Assembly: GCF_026627425.1 (NCBI RefSeq)
Contig: NZ_JAPNLH010000005.1
Span: 165,438 to 229,437 of the forward strand
Length of the DNA stretch: 64,000 bases
Source: Arthrobacter endolithicus
Lineage (GTDB): Bacteria > Actinomycetota > Actinomycetes > Actinomycetales > Micrococcaceae
Direction of reading: 5' to 3'
In this document: piece by piece, positions 1 through 7,900 of the stretch
Numbering within the stretch: the first letter of the stretch is position 1
Layout of the letters: the number at the start of each line of letters is the position of its first letter
Position numbers and translations under genes: made by a program
The notes under the pieces: model-generated
What the model saw: only the letters and a program-made list of their open reading frames with translations
The model's database searches: none
What the model was told of the DNA's origin: nothing

Positions 1-1370
1 ATGATCGCGGCCACCAGGAACGCCGCACGAATTCCGGCTTCCTCTCCGGACACCGCTGTCGCGACGGCGAAGATGGATACCAACAAGGCCGTTCCCGCCG
101 CCCCCGCGACCTGCTGCAGCGTGCTCATAATTGCCGATCCATGCGAATAAAGATGCGGTGGGAGCGGATTCAGTCCCGAGGTGAAAGCCGGGGTGAACAA
201 GAGCGCCAAGCCTGCACTGAGCCCCATATAGCACGTGACAATCCACCACACAGGCGTCTGAGCCGTCAGCAGGGAGAATTGCCACAGGCACAACACCATC
301 ATTACCGAACCCGTCACCGTTAGCGGCAATGGGCCGATCCTGTCATAGAGCCGCCCCACTACCGGGCCGAGTAGTCCCATGGCCAGTCCGCCGGGCAGAA
401 GCACAAGCCCGGTGGTGACACTTTCCAGCTGGTGGACCTGCTGCAGGTAGATCGGCAGCAGAATCACACTGCCGAACAGCGCCATCATCGCCACGACCAT
501 CAGCACGGTGGAGACGGTGAACATCCGGAATCTGAACGCGCGCAGGTCAAGCAGCGGCGCGCCGCCCCTTTGCAGCCGGAGCTGTCGCAGCACGAAGGCC
601 ACGAGGCAGACCACACCGACGCCCAAGGCCGCTATCGCCGGAACGGTTGAGCCGCCGTCGCCCCGTCCGCCGATCCCGCTGAGGCCATAGACCACGCCGC
701 CAAACGCCGGGACCGTGAGAATCACCGAGAGAGCGTCCAGCTTTTGGACGTCCTTCTCACCTACATTCGTGAGATATCTGGCGCCGATGGCCAGCGCCAG
801 CAAGGCAACAGGCAGCACAAAAATGAACATGAACCGCCAGGAGAGCGCCTGCAAAATCAGTCCGGAAACCGTCGGCCCCAGAGCCGGCGCCACGGAGATG
901 GCGATGGTCACGTTTCCCATTACCGAACCGCGCCGTTCCAGCGGAACTAAGGTGAGAATGGTGGTGATCAGCAGCGGCAGCATGGTTGCCGTTCCCACCG
1001 CCTGGATCACTCGCGCCAGCAGCAGTACCTCAAAACCGGGCGCCACTGCCGCCAGCGCCGTGCCGGTGCAAAACGCGCCCATAGCCAGCAAAAACACGGT
1101 CCGCGTAGTCAGGCGCTGCAGAACGAAACCGGTCATCGGGATGACAACGGCCATGGTCAGCATGAATCCGGTGGAGAGCCACTGGATCGTGGACGCGGAG
1201 ACGTGCAGGTCCAGCATCAGCCGCGGCAGCGCTACGTTCATAATGGTTTCGTTGAGGATCACCACAAACGTCGCCACCAGCAGGGTGGCGATCACCGCAA
1301 CGGATTCTTTGGGCATTTTCATCGGTGCGGCGGCGGTAACACTGGTTTGCGCGCTGGTCCTGGCAGACAT
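1..1370 (-). CDS. DHA2-type MFS multidrug efflux transporter, C-terminus cut by window edge
   Basis: Drug:H+ antiporter of the 14-helix DHA2 group, in the cytoplasmic membrane. Reading inward from the ATG at 1370 gives about 456 codons with no stop before the window start, so only the C-terminal end is missing. The first helix ends in LNETIMNVALP, the version of the family motif seen in LmrB/lincomycin-efflux-like pumps. Motif C appears as APALGPTVSG and an Arg-rich loop follows (LERRGSVMGN). Long hydrophobic segments recur throughout. The gene lies 200 bases downstream of the antiporter on the same strand, so it may be cotranscribed or have its own promoter there. The substrate cannot be told from sequence. 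Family confidence is high; the drug range is unknown. Confidence 0.9.
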   Translation of the reverse strand, partial: MSARTSAQTSVTAAAPMKMPKESVAVIATLLVATFVVILNETIMNVALPRLMLDLHVSASTIQWLSTGFMLTMAVVIPMTGFVLQRLTTRTVFLLAMGAFCTGTALAAVAPGFEVLLLARVIQAVGTATMLPLLITTILTLVPLERRGSVMGNVTIAISVAPALGPTVSGLILQALSWRFMFIFVLPVALLALAIGARYLTNVGEKDVQKLDALSVILTVPAFGGVVYGLSGIGGRGDGGSTVPAIAALGVGVVCLVAFVLRQLRLQRGGAPLLDLRAFRFRMFTVSTVLMVVAMMALFGSVILLPIYLQQVHQLESVTTGLVLLPGGLAMGLLGPVVGRLYDRIGPLPLTVTGSVMMVLCLWQFSLLTAQTPVWWIVTCYMGLSAGLALLFTPAFTSGLNPLPPHLYSHGSAIMSTLQQVAGAAGTALLVSIFAVATAVSGEEAGIRAAFLVAAI

Positions 1371-1569
1371 GAGTATTCCTGGGAGCGATGGTTTGCTGAA
1401 ACTGCTATTTTAGCTGCGGTTTGCGGCCTACGGGAAGTGTTCGACGACGATCCCCCGACCGGTTCATGGGCCGCCGCTTTCCGCACCGCCGCTTGCGCCG
1501 CAGCAACCTTCCAAGCGGCCGTCCTTCCGCTTTGATGACGCGAACCAGCCAAGCAGTGGCATAGCCTCC

Positions 1570-3174
1570 TTACTCCGGCATAATCATGGTCCGAAGATCC
1601 AACTGCCGGAGCACCTGGTCTGCAGCCTCCGGGTCAGTGGCCGGCTCCTTGCGTGCCTCGATGATTTCCTGCCGGGCCGCGTCCAGCGCAATGGTCTGCG
1701 CGGCAACGACCAGCTCCCGGCTGCGTGCCCGCTGATCCCGCGCAGCAGCCTCGTCGACCTTGCCGCCATCGGTCACACTCTCCTGAACCGGGGCGCTGTT
1801 TGTCAGCTCCGCGTACAGCCGCGTCATCTGCGAGCGGACCGACTTGAGCTTCTCCGGCGGCAGCTCCTTGAACAACGGATTATTCTTCAGTGCCGCCTGC
1901 GCGGCGGATTGTGCCCGCCGGGCCAGAATCCGGGCCGCATCACGCTCCACGGACGGATCCTCGGAGGCCTTCAGGACACGCATCAGCCACGGCAACGTCA
2001 GCCCCGGCAGCACCAGGGTCGCCAACAACACCGCACAGGCAATTACGATGATCTCGTGCCGGGCGGGAAAATTCGCGCCGCTGTCCAGCGTGAGCGGCAG
2101 CGCCAAGGCTAGGGCCAGTGTCGCCAGGCCGCGCATGCCGCACCAGGAGAGCACTATCACGTCCTTGAACGAAAGTCGGGACAACTCAGTGCCGCGCTTT
2201 TTGATCATCCCGGCGACCAGCCAGATCCAGAGCACACGGACCACAAGCACCAGCAGGCAGACCACGACCGCCGCGGGCAGCATGGCAAAAATGGCTGTGC
2301 CTTCCTCGTCGACCACGCGTTTGATGGCCAGCCCCACCAGTCCGAAGGCCAGACCAGTGGCCAGCAATTCCACCACGTCCCAGAAGGCAGCGCGCGTGAT
2401 CCGCTCCGCCGCATCTTCGGCCCGCGCGTGACGCTTCATTTCCAGGGCGGTGACGACGACGGCGATTACGCCGGACGCGTGCAACTCCTCCGCGAGGATG
2501 TAGGCGGCAAAAGGAACCACCAGTGTGACCGCGCTGCGGGCCACCGTGGACTGGATGAGTCGGGTCACCAACACCGTGATCCACCCCATGGCCATGCCCA
2601 CCGCCACAGCAATGGCGGCTCCGAGGATGAAACTTACGGCGATTCCCGGCCCAATCCTGGAACCGGCGACCGTGGCCGCGGTGGCGGCCTGGAAAATCAC
2701 GATGGCGGCGGCATCGTTGAAAAGCCCTTCACTTTGCAAAATGGTGGTGAGCCGGCGCGGCATCCGGACCCGCGCGGAGACCGATTCCACCGCCACCGGA
2801 TCCGGCGGGGCCACGACGGCTCCGAGCGCAATAGCCGCGGGAATTCCTATACCCGGGATCAACAGCCATCCCGCTCCGGCCGCAACAGCAGTAGTCACCA
2901 CCACCAGTCCGACGGCCATCAGCAACAATGTCCGCCAGCGGATCCTGAAGACCGCCCACGAGCTCTTTTGTGCCGTAGCAAAGAGCAGCGGTGGGAGGAA
3001 GATCGGCAAAATCAGCTCGGGAGCAATCTGCAGATCAGGAAAGCCGGGGATAAAGGTCAGCGCTGCAGAAAGGATCAGCATCAGCACCGGGTAGGGCAGC
3101 CGCAATCGGTCTCCCAATCCGACGGCAACAACCGTGGCAAAGAGCAGGCCGACGATGAGTGCAAGCTGTTCCAC
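1570..3174 (-). CDS. Na+/H+ antiporter, CPA1 family
   Basis: Membrane antiporter exchanging Na+ (or K+) for protons, for pH and sodium homeostasis. The 534 residues begin with a run of hydrophobic helices. The ion-binding region is clear: APPDPVAVESV at about residues 122-132 and LFNDAAAIVIF at 151-161, both hallmarks of bacterial NhaP/CPA1 exchangers. WCGMRGLATLALALALP near residue 350 is the conserved later helix. After the last membrane segment a charged cytoplasmic tail of roughly 130 residues rich in Ala, Arg and Glu follows, probably regulatory. The ATG at 3174 is followed at once by the first helix. It stands alone on the minus strand. Confidence 0.92.
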   Translation of the reverse strand: MEQLALIVGLLFATVVAVGLGDRLRLPYPVLMLILSAALTFIPGFPDLQIAPELILPIFLPPLLFATAQKSSWAVFRIRWRTLLLMAVGLVVVTTAVAAGAGWLLIPGIGIPAAIALGAVVAPPDPVAVESVSARVRMPRRLTTILQSEGLFNDAAAIVIFQAATAATVAGSRIGPGIAVSFILGAAIAVAVGMAMGWITVLVTRLIQSTVARSAVTLVVPFAAYILAEELHASGVIAVVVTALEMKRHARAEDAAERITRAAFWDVVELLATGLAFGLVGLAIKRVVDEEGTAIFAMLPAAVVVCLLVLVVRVLWIWLVAGMIKKRGTELSRLSFKDVIVLSWCGMRGLATLALALALPLTLDSGANFPARHEIIVIACAVLLATLVLPGLTLPWLMRVLKASEDPSVERDAARILARRAQSAAQAALKNNPLFKELPPEKLKSVRSQMTRLYAELTNSAPVQESVTDGGKVDEAAARDQRARSRELVVAAQTIALDAARQEIIEARKEPATDPEAADQVLRQLDLRTMIMPE

Positions 3175-3354
3175 GTGGCTACCTTTCCAAGAGTCAGTCG
3201 GACCTGACGGGTCAGATCGAATGGACCCTGCACTGACGAATTACAACGCCGCTACAAATTTACCGCCTCTGTTGTACCAGCCACCCTCAGGCACTCGGCG
3301 GATCGTCGTCAGGATCGGACTCGCTCGGGGCACATAGGGACGAGGTCTTAAACC

Positions 3355-3395
3355 AACAGCAGGCCAGAAGCGTAGGAAGCTTCTGACCTGCTGTT
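3355..3395 (-). terminator. Hairpin terminator downstream of tRNA-Met
   Basis: Two nested inverted repeats flank a short loop: AACAGCAGG/CCTGCTGTT (outer, 9 bp) and CAGAAGC/GCTTCTG (inner, 7 bp). It lies 5 bases past the tRNA 3' end in the direction of transcription, and the minus strand then reads TTGGTTTAAG, a weak T-rich tail. Confidence 0.7.
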
Positions 3396-3400
3396 TCTGG

Positions 3401-3474
3401 TAGCGGCGGGGAGGCTCGATCTCCCGACCTCACGATTATGAGTCGTGCGCTCTAACCAACTGAGCTACGCCGCC
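3401..3474 (-). tRNA. tRNA-Met (anticodon CAT), elongator type
   Basis: A 74-nt cloverleaf on the minus strand with D-loop TAGCTCAGTTGGTTAGAGC, anticodon arm CACGA-CTCATAA-TCGTG giving anticodon CAT, and T-arm GGGAGATCGAGCCTCCC. The 5' end GGCGGCG pairs with CGCCGCT apart from a G-T pair at the end. The bases after the discriminator A read CCA, so the tail appears to be genomically encoded (3398-3400). The G1-T72 end and D-loop match actinobacterial elongator tRNA-Met, not the initiator. Confidence 0.93.
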
Positions 3475-3538
3475 ATGAGATGAGTGTGGCCCGTGCTCAG
3501 CCGGCCAAAACCGTCTTGACACGAGCCCTCTCACTCAG

Positions 3539-3610
3539 AGCCCCCCACCGGAATCGATCCGGTGACCTCGTTCTTACCAAGAACGCGCTCTACCACTGAG
3601 CTAGGGGGGC
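3539..3610 (-). tRNA. tRNA-Thr (anticodon GGT)
   Basis: A 72-nt cloverleaf on the minus strand. Acceptor GCCCCCC pairs fully with GGGGGGC, discriminator T. Anticodon arm CGTTC-TTGGTAA-GAACG gives anticodon GGT. T-arm ACCGGATCGATTCCGGT is intact. No CCA is encoded. It lies 64 bases upstream of tRNA-Met on the same strand, so the two are probably one transcript ending at the hairpin at 3355-3395. Confidence 0.94.
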
Positions 3611-3922
3611 AACGAAAGAAAACTTTACCAGCGGATTTCCCATCTACGAAATCGACCCGTTCGGGTCCGGGGCGTCTTCCCAGGTCTTGTTCCCGCCTGT
3701 GATCGGCACTGTGATCGGCGCCACCGGCTTCCAGTGCTTCCTCCGTTTCAACTTCGGTTGCGGATCCGATCGGATCAACCGTTCCAAGCACAGGTCCGAC
3801 GACGGCACCACGGTCAGTCCGCGGCGGCGTCGGGAGTCCGTGTTATGGTCCACTGTCACTACACCATAGGCGCAGAGTGCACGGGGCTGACTGCACGGCA
3901 GGCTGCACCAGGAGGAGAACGA

Positions 3923-4402
3923 ATGAGCGAGGAACGGTTACCACGCAGCAGCCAGGGTGTTGCTGCGGCACTGGCCGAAGCAGGGGTCAAGGGTCAAGTC
4001 CGCGTGCTTCCTGACTCCACCCGGACGGCCATCGAGGCTGCGCAGGCATTGGGCTGCGAAGTCGGCGCCATCGCGAACTCGCTCGTGTTCATTTCCGATG
4101 GCAGTCCGCTGCTGGTGATGACGAGCGGCAGCCACCGCGTGGACACCAAAGCGCTGGCGGACAGGCTGGACAGGGGAACGATCCATCGTGCCACTCCCGA
4201 GCAGGTTCGTGCGGCGACGGGTCAGGCGATCGGCGGCGTGGCGCCGGTGGGACATCCGGCCCGGGTTGAAACGGTGGTCGATGAGACCCTGGCGGACTAC
4301 CCCGTACTTTGGGCATCCGCAGGAACGCCGAATAGCGTCTTCCCGACGCACTACACCGAGATGCTCACATTGACTCAGGGCCGCAGCGTGAAGGTCGACT
4401 GA
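3923..4402 (+). CDS. YbaK/EbsC-family aminoacyl-tRNA deacylase
   Basis: Predicted 159-residue cytosolic protein of the YbaK/ProX editing superfamily, which hydrolyses mischarged aminoacyl-tRNA (typically Cys-tRNA-Pro). Family features: IANSLVFISDGSPLLVMTSG in the middle strand region, HRVD, the conserved glycine loop AIGGVAPVGH near residue 100, and the C-terminal WASAGTPNSVFPTHYTEML that closes the fold. The ATG at 3923 has a strong ribosome site (GGAGGAG, 9 bases upstream); the frame stays open upstream but without support. It is monocistronic, with a perfect hairpin beyond its 3' end. Substrate specificity is inferred from the family only. Confidence 0.88.
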   Translation: MSEERLPRSSQGVAAALAEAGVKGQVRVLPDSTRTAIEAAQALGCEVGAIANSLVFISDGSPLLVMTSGSHRVDTKALADRLDRGTIHRATPEQVRAATGQAIGGVAPVGHPARVETVVDETLADYPVLWASAGTPNSVFPTHYTEMLTLTQGRSVKVD

Positions 4403-4530
4403 ATAAGTCTGACTGAGTGGAGGTCTGCTGAGCGGAGTTCCACTGGCTCAAGACCGGCTGACAGCAGGCCGGCTGACAGCGTCCAGCGGCCGCGTTAGAG
4501 TCGGAAGGACTCGCGCTTTAAAGCACGACG

Positions 4531-4556
4531 GCCCCGGAACCTTTCGGTTCCGGGGC
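4531..4556. terminator. GC-rich hairpin between convergent genes
   Basis: A perfect 11-bp stem (GCCCCGGAACC/GGTTCCGGGGC) with a TTTC loop. It sits between the plus-strand YbaK gene and the minus-strand helicase gene, so it can serve both. No T-run follows on either side. The flanks are rich in short CAGTC/GACTG words. Confidence 0.65.
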
Positions 4557-4643
4557 CCGCACGCAACTCAGTCAGCGACTAGTCAGTCGGCAGCCAGTCA
4601 GTCTGCGGACTGGCTGGTCCACCAAGCCAGCGGTACGCCGGAT

Positions 4644-6641
4644 TTACCATTTGCCCTTGCGGTTGAAGTCGGCAGCGCCGGTCTCTTTGCCGCCATGGCG
4701 CGGCTTGCGGTCTCCCGCGCCGTTGGCGGTGTGCCCGGCATATCCGGACTCGGCGGTGCGGTTGTGGGTGCGGTCTCCGCCACCCTGGTAACCGCCCTGA
4801 CCGGAGCTGCGGTCGCCGTCGTACTTCTTTTTGAAGCCACCCTGTCCGCGGTCGTTTCGGTCCCCGCCCTGGCTGCGGCCCTTGTAACCGCCGCCGCCTT
4901 CGCGCTCGGAACGGGGGCTGCGCCCCTTGTCCAGTTCGAGGTGGATCAGCTCGCCGCCGATCCTGGTCCGGCTCAGCGCACGCAGCTGATCGGCTGAGAG
5001 CTCGGCAGGCAGCTCGACCAGGGTGTGGTCCGAGCGGATGTCGATGCCGCCGATTTGTGCCGACGACAGGCCGCCCTCGTTGGCAATGGCGCCGACGATG
5101 GAGCCCGGCATGACGCGCTGGCGGCGTCCTACCGCGATCCGGTAGGTGGCATTGCCCTCGGTCAGCGTGCGGGTCGGCCCGCGGGAGCCGAAGCCGTCCT
5201 TGGAGCGCTCGCGCTGCTGGTACTCCGGTGCTGCCGGCAGGTCGTTGACGAGCAGCGGCTGGCCGCCCTGAGCCATCACGGCCAGTGCGGCGGCGATCTC
5301 CGCGGCCGGGACATCGTGCTCTTCCTCGTAGCGGGAGATCAGGTCACGGAATTTGGAGACGTCCTTGGAGGAAAGGGTCTCGGTGATCTTGTCCGCGAAC
5401 TTGCCCAGGCGCAGTCCGTTGATGGTCTCAGCGCTGGGCAGGTGCATCTGCTCCACCGGCTGGCGGGTAGCCTTTTCAATGGAACGCAGCAGGTACTTCT
5501 CCCGCGGGGTCATGAAGAGGATTGCGTCTCCGCTGCGGCCGGCGCGGCCGGTGCGGCCAATCCGGTGTACGTAGGACTCGGTGTCATGCGGAATGTCGTA
5601 GTTGATGACGTGGCTGATGCGCTCGACGTCAAGGCCGCGGGCGGCGACGTCGGTGGCCACGAGAACGTCAATCTTGCCATCGCGCAGGGCCTCGATGGTG
5701 CGCTCGCGCTGCTGCTGCGGGATGTCGCCGTTGATGGCGGCCGCCATGAAGCCGCGGGCTTTAAGCTTGTCTGCCAGTTCCTCGGTAGCCATCTTGGTGC
5801 GCACAAAGGCGATAACGCCGTCGAACTCCTCAACCTCAAGCACGCGGGTCAGCGCGTCCAGCTTGTGCGGGCCCATGACCTGCAGGTAGCGCTGGCGGGT
5901 GTTCTCGCCCGTGGTGGTCTTGGATTTGACGGAGATTTCCGCGGGGTTATTCAGGTACTTCTTGGCAATCCGGCGGATCGCTGACGGCATGGTCGCGGAG
6001 AAAAGCGCTACTTGCTTGTTCTCCGGGGTCTGCGAGAGGATCTGCTCGACGTCCTCGGCGAAGCCCATCCGCAGCATTTCATCGGCCTCATCGAGGACCA
6101 GATACTGCAGGTTGGACAGGTCCAGGGAACCCTTAGACAGGTGGTCAATGACGCGTCCGGGCGTGCCGACGACGACCTGCGCGCCTCGGCGCAGTCCGGC
6201 CAGCTGCGGGCCGTACGCGGAGCCGCCGTAGACCGGCAGCACGCTGAATTCGTCCAAATGCGCGGCGTAGGAGGAAAAGGCCTCAGCGACCTGGAGGGCC
6301 AGTTCGCGGGTCGGTGCCAGCACCAGGATCTGGGTGGCCTTAGACGGACCGTTGATGGCCATCAGATCAGCCATCCGGGACAGTGCGGGGACGGCGAACG
6401 CTGCGGTCTTACCGGTTCCGGTCTGCGCCAGCCCGACGACGTCGCGGCCTTCCAGCAGCACCGGTATGGTCGCTGCCTGAATGGCAGAGGGCTTTTCGTA
6501 GCCGACGTCACTGAGTGCGGCGAGCACGCGGGAGTCAATTCCCATGTCCGCAAAGCGCATTTCGTGCTCTTCGGACTCGGTGTTCACACTGACGACGGGG
6601 TTGCTGGTGGCATTCGTGGTTTCGGGCAAGTTTTCGGGCAT
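4644..6641 (-). CDS. deaD: DEAD-box ATP-dependent RNA helicase, DeaD/CsdA type
   Basis: A 665-residue RNA helicase for ribosome assembly and RNA unwinding, often induced by cold. The Q-motif region F..MG with GYEKPSAIQ comes first, then motif I AQTGTGKT (72-79), PTRELALQ (110-117), TPGRV (160-164), DEAD (184-187), SAT (215-217), ARGLD (333-337) and HRIGRTGRAGR (358-368). After a linker, residues about 495-570 resemble the DbpA/CsdA RNA-binding domain (YRIAVGRRQRVMPGSIVGAI). The last ~90 residues are a Gly/Arg/Asp-rich disordered tail typical of RNA-binding ends. The start at 6641 gives MPENLPETTN. The gene is monocistronic with a long leader upstream. Confidence 0.95.
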   Translation of the reverse strand: MPENLPETTNATSNPVVSVNTESEEHEMRFADMGIDSRVLAALSDVGYEKPSAIQAATIPVLLEGRDVVGLAQTGTGKTAAFAVPALSRMADLMAINGPSKATQILVLAPTRELALQVAEAFSSYAAHLDEFSVLPVYGGSAYGPQLAGLRRGAQVVVGTPGRVIDHLSKGSLDLSNLQYLVLDEADEMLRMGFAEDVEQILSQTPENKQVALFSATMPSAIRRIAKKYLNNPAEISVKSKTTTGENTRQRYLQVMGPHKLDALTRVLEVEEFDGVIAFVRTKMATEELADKLKARGFMAAAINGDIPQQQRERTIEALRDGKIDVLVATDVAARGLDVERISHVINYDIPHDTESYVHRIGRTGRAGRSGDAILFMTPREKYLLRSIEKATRQPVEQMHLPSAETINGLRLGKFADKITETLSSKDVSKFRDLISRYEEEHDVPAAEIAAALAVMAQGGQPLLVNDLPAAPEYQQRERSKDGFGSRGPTRTLTEGNATYRIAVGRRQRVMPGSIVGAIANEGGLSSAQIGGIDIRSDHTLVELPAELSADQLRALSRTRIGGELIHLELDKGRSPRSEREGGGGYKGRSQGGDRNDRGQGGFKKKYDGDRSSGQGGYQGGGDRTHNRTAESGYAGHTANGAGDRKPRHGGKETGAADFNRKGKW

Positions 6642-6670
6642 GGGGAAGATTCCTCATTCACATAGGGCCA

Positions 6671-6709
6671 GGCGGCTTGGATGCCGCATTACAAAGAAAT
6701 CCAGCCGCC
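6671..6709 (-). promoter_or_regulatory. Leader hairpin upstream of the DEAD-box helicase
   Basis: Inverted repeat GGCGGC-TTGGAT/ATCCA-GCCGCC with one bulged base and a 16-base loop, 30-68 bases upstream of the helicase start. It lies in what is probably a long 5' leader. Long structured leaders are known for cold-shock helicases; the link to cold or autoregulation here is inference. Confidence 0.4.
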
Positions 6710-7023
6710 ATAACCATCCCGTGGCAGGACCTCTCGCCATAGCTGCGTACCGCTTGCGCGGTGACGGGCAACAGCTGTGCGCTGCTGCCGTATGGCGTTT
6801 TCTTTGCCGGCGATCCCCTAATGAACTGAACAACCCCGCTTGTTGCTTGCGGGACCCATACACTGCGACTTCTGCCTCAAGAATTGGGCAGAAAGAGAAA
6901 GGAGATACCGGAGTGGGGGATGTTTCAAGTGTACTATATGGCCGCTGAACGCGAAAGCCTGGTGCAGCCGTGGCGCCGTGAGGTTGCGCACACGCCTTCC
7001 GTCCCACCGTCCCGCGTCGCCAG

Positions 7024-7060
7024 TCCCCCGTCCGCCGTCCCCCGTCCCCCGTCCCCCGTC
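7024..7060. repeat. Tandem 7-base repeat, CCCCCGT
   Basis: Five consecutive copies of CCCCCGT (one variant, CCGCCGT) in intergenic DNA, with looser related words (CCGTCCCACCGTCCCGCGTC) just before. It lies downstream of the MOSC gene on the minus strand. Such tracts change length by slippage; no function is visible. Confidence 0.75.
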
Positions 7061-7113
7061 GAGTGTGGTGATATGCCCCTTAAATCATGGTTTAGCGGGG
7101 CATAGGTACCCAC

Positions 7114-7785
7114 TCACCCAGTGGGGGGCGGACGTTGCAACCCGGGGCGGAGAATCTTATCGAAGGAGGCGCGCAGCTCGTGTGCGAGCCGAAGTTCGCC
7201 GTCGTCGTGCAGCTTTGTCAGCGTGCGGACATCCTCCGCCGTCGGATTGCTGAAGAACTTGCCTACCGTGATGCCATGCGAGGGCCGGAATATGACCGTG
7301 ATTGCGTCGCCGGACTGGATGTCGCCTTTGGTAAGTACCCGCAGATACGTGCCGATCTTTCCAGCGGCTGTAAATCGTTTGACCCATTGGGGCTCGCGAA
7401 GGCGACGTTGGAAGGTGGCGCAGGGCGTTCTGGGCATGGTGACCTCGGCGACCACGCTGGAACCGATCGCCCAGCGTTCGCCGATCACGGCGCCCGTGGT
7501 CTCGATCCCGTCCGTGCGCAGGTTTTCGCCGAACAGACCCGGGGGTACCGCCCTGCCCAATTTCACCGCCCAGTCCTCGGCTTCATGCTGGGCATACGCA
7601 TACAGCGCCTTATCCGCCCCGCCGTGGTGCTTTCGGTCCGCCTGGACATCGCCGAAGAGCCCGAGCTGCCTGACTTTAACCGGGCCGGCCACTGGCCGTT
7701 TGTCGATGGCGGTTACTCCGGCGCCGCCGGCGTCCGGGTGTAATACGTGGACGCGGCAGACGACGAGCAGGGTTCCGGTAGTCAC
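7114..7785 (-). CDS. MOSC domain protein (YiiM-like)
   Basis: A 223-residue cytosolic protein with a MOSC beta-barrel, the domain shared with the C-terminus of molybdenum-cofactor sulfurases and mARC enzymes. Members such as YiiM handle N-hydroxylated substrates or carry activated sulfur. Visible signatures are GDVQADRKHHGGADKALYAY near residues 45-64, GLFGENLRTDGI near 83-94 and the Cys-containing MPRTPCATF near residue 117, the Cys expected to bind sulfur or cofactor. It ends in a helical region like the YiiM tail. The start codon at 7785 is GTG with no strong ribosome site, so the exact N-terminus is uncertain. No cofactor-synthesis gene is near. Confidence 0.85.
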   Translation of the reverse strand: MTTGTLLVVCRVHVLHPDAGGAGVTAIDKRPVAGPVKVRQLGLFGDVQADRKHHGGADKALYAYAQHEAEDWAVKLGRAVPPGLFGENLRTDGIETTGAVIGERWAIGSSVVAEVTMPRTPCATFQRRLREPQWVKRFTAAGKIGTYLRVLTKGDIQSGDAITVIFRPSHGITVGKFFSNPTAEDVRTLTKLHDDGELRLAHELRASFDKILRPGLQRPPPTG

Positions 7786-7900
7786 CGTGCCAGCTTAACT
7801 CCATGGCCATCGGGTTTGTTCACCGGGACGCCGCCGCCGATCAGGACGACGGGGAAATGAGGGACCGGCGAGACGAACGCAAAGACGCAAAGAGTGGCAG

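Larger units (their letters stand above)
6642..7113. other. 472-base intergenic region: helicase leader plus low-complexity tract
   Basis: No open frame here has a plausible ribosome site or protein-like composition. The half next to the helicase holds its leader and the hairpin at 6671-6709. Around 6930-6955 the DNA turns AT-rich (TACTATATGG on the plus strand), a possible promoter zone. The half next to the MOSC gene holds the 7-base tandem repeat at 7024-7060. Confidence 0.5.

Noticed and set aside
3531..3791. 86-residue minus-strand reading frame
   Set aside because: It runs straight through the tRNA-Thr gene and has no ribosome site.
4403..4643. Tandem repeat around CAGTC/GACTG words near the YbaK-helicase terminator
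   Set aside because: Short words recur but with no fixed unit length, so it is not a clear tandem repeat.
4695..6665. Long plus-strand frames opposite the DEAD-box helicase
   Set aside because: Antisense to a gene with all helicase motifs; no ribosome site.
6654..7007. 117-residue minus-strand frame in the helicase leader
   Set aside because: No ribosome site, odd composition, and it would overlap the helicase leader hairpin; more likely non-coding leader.
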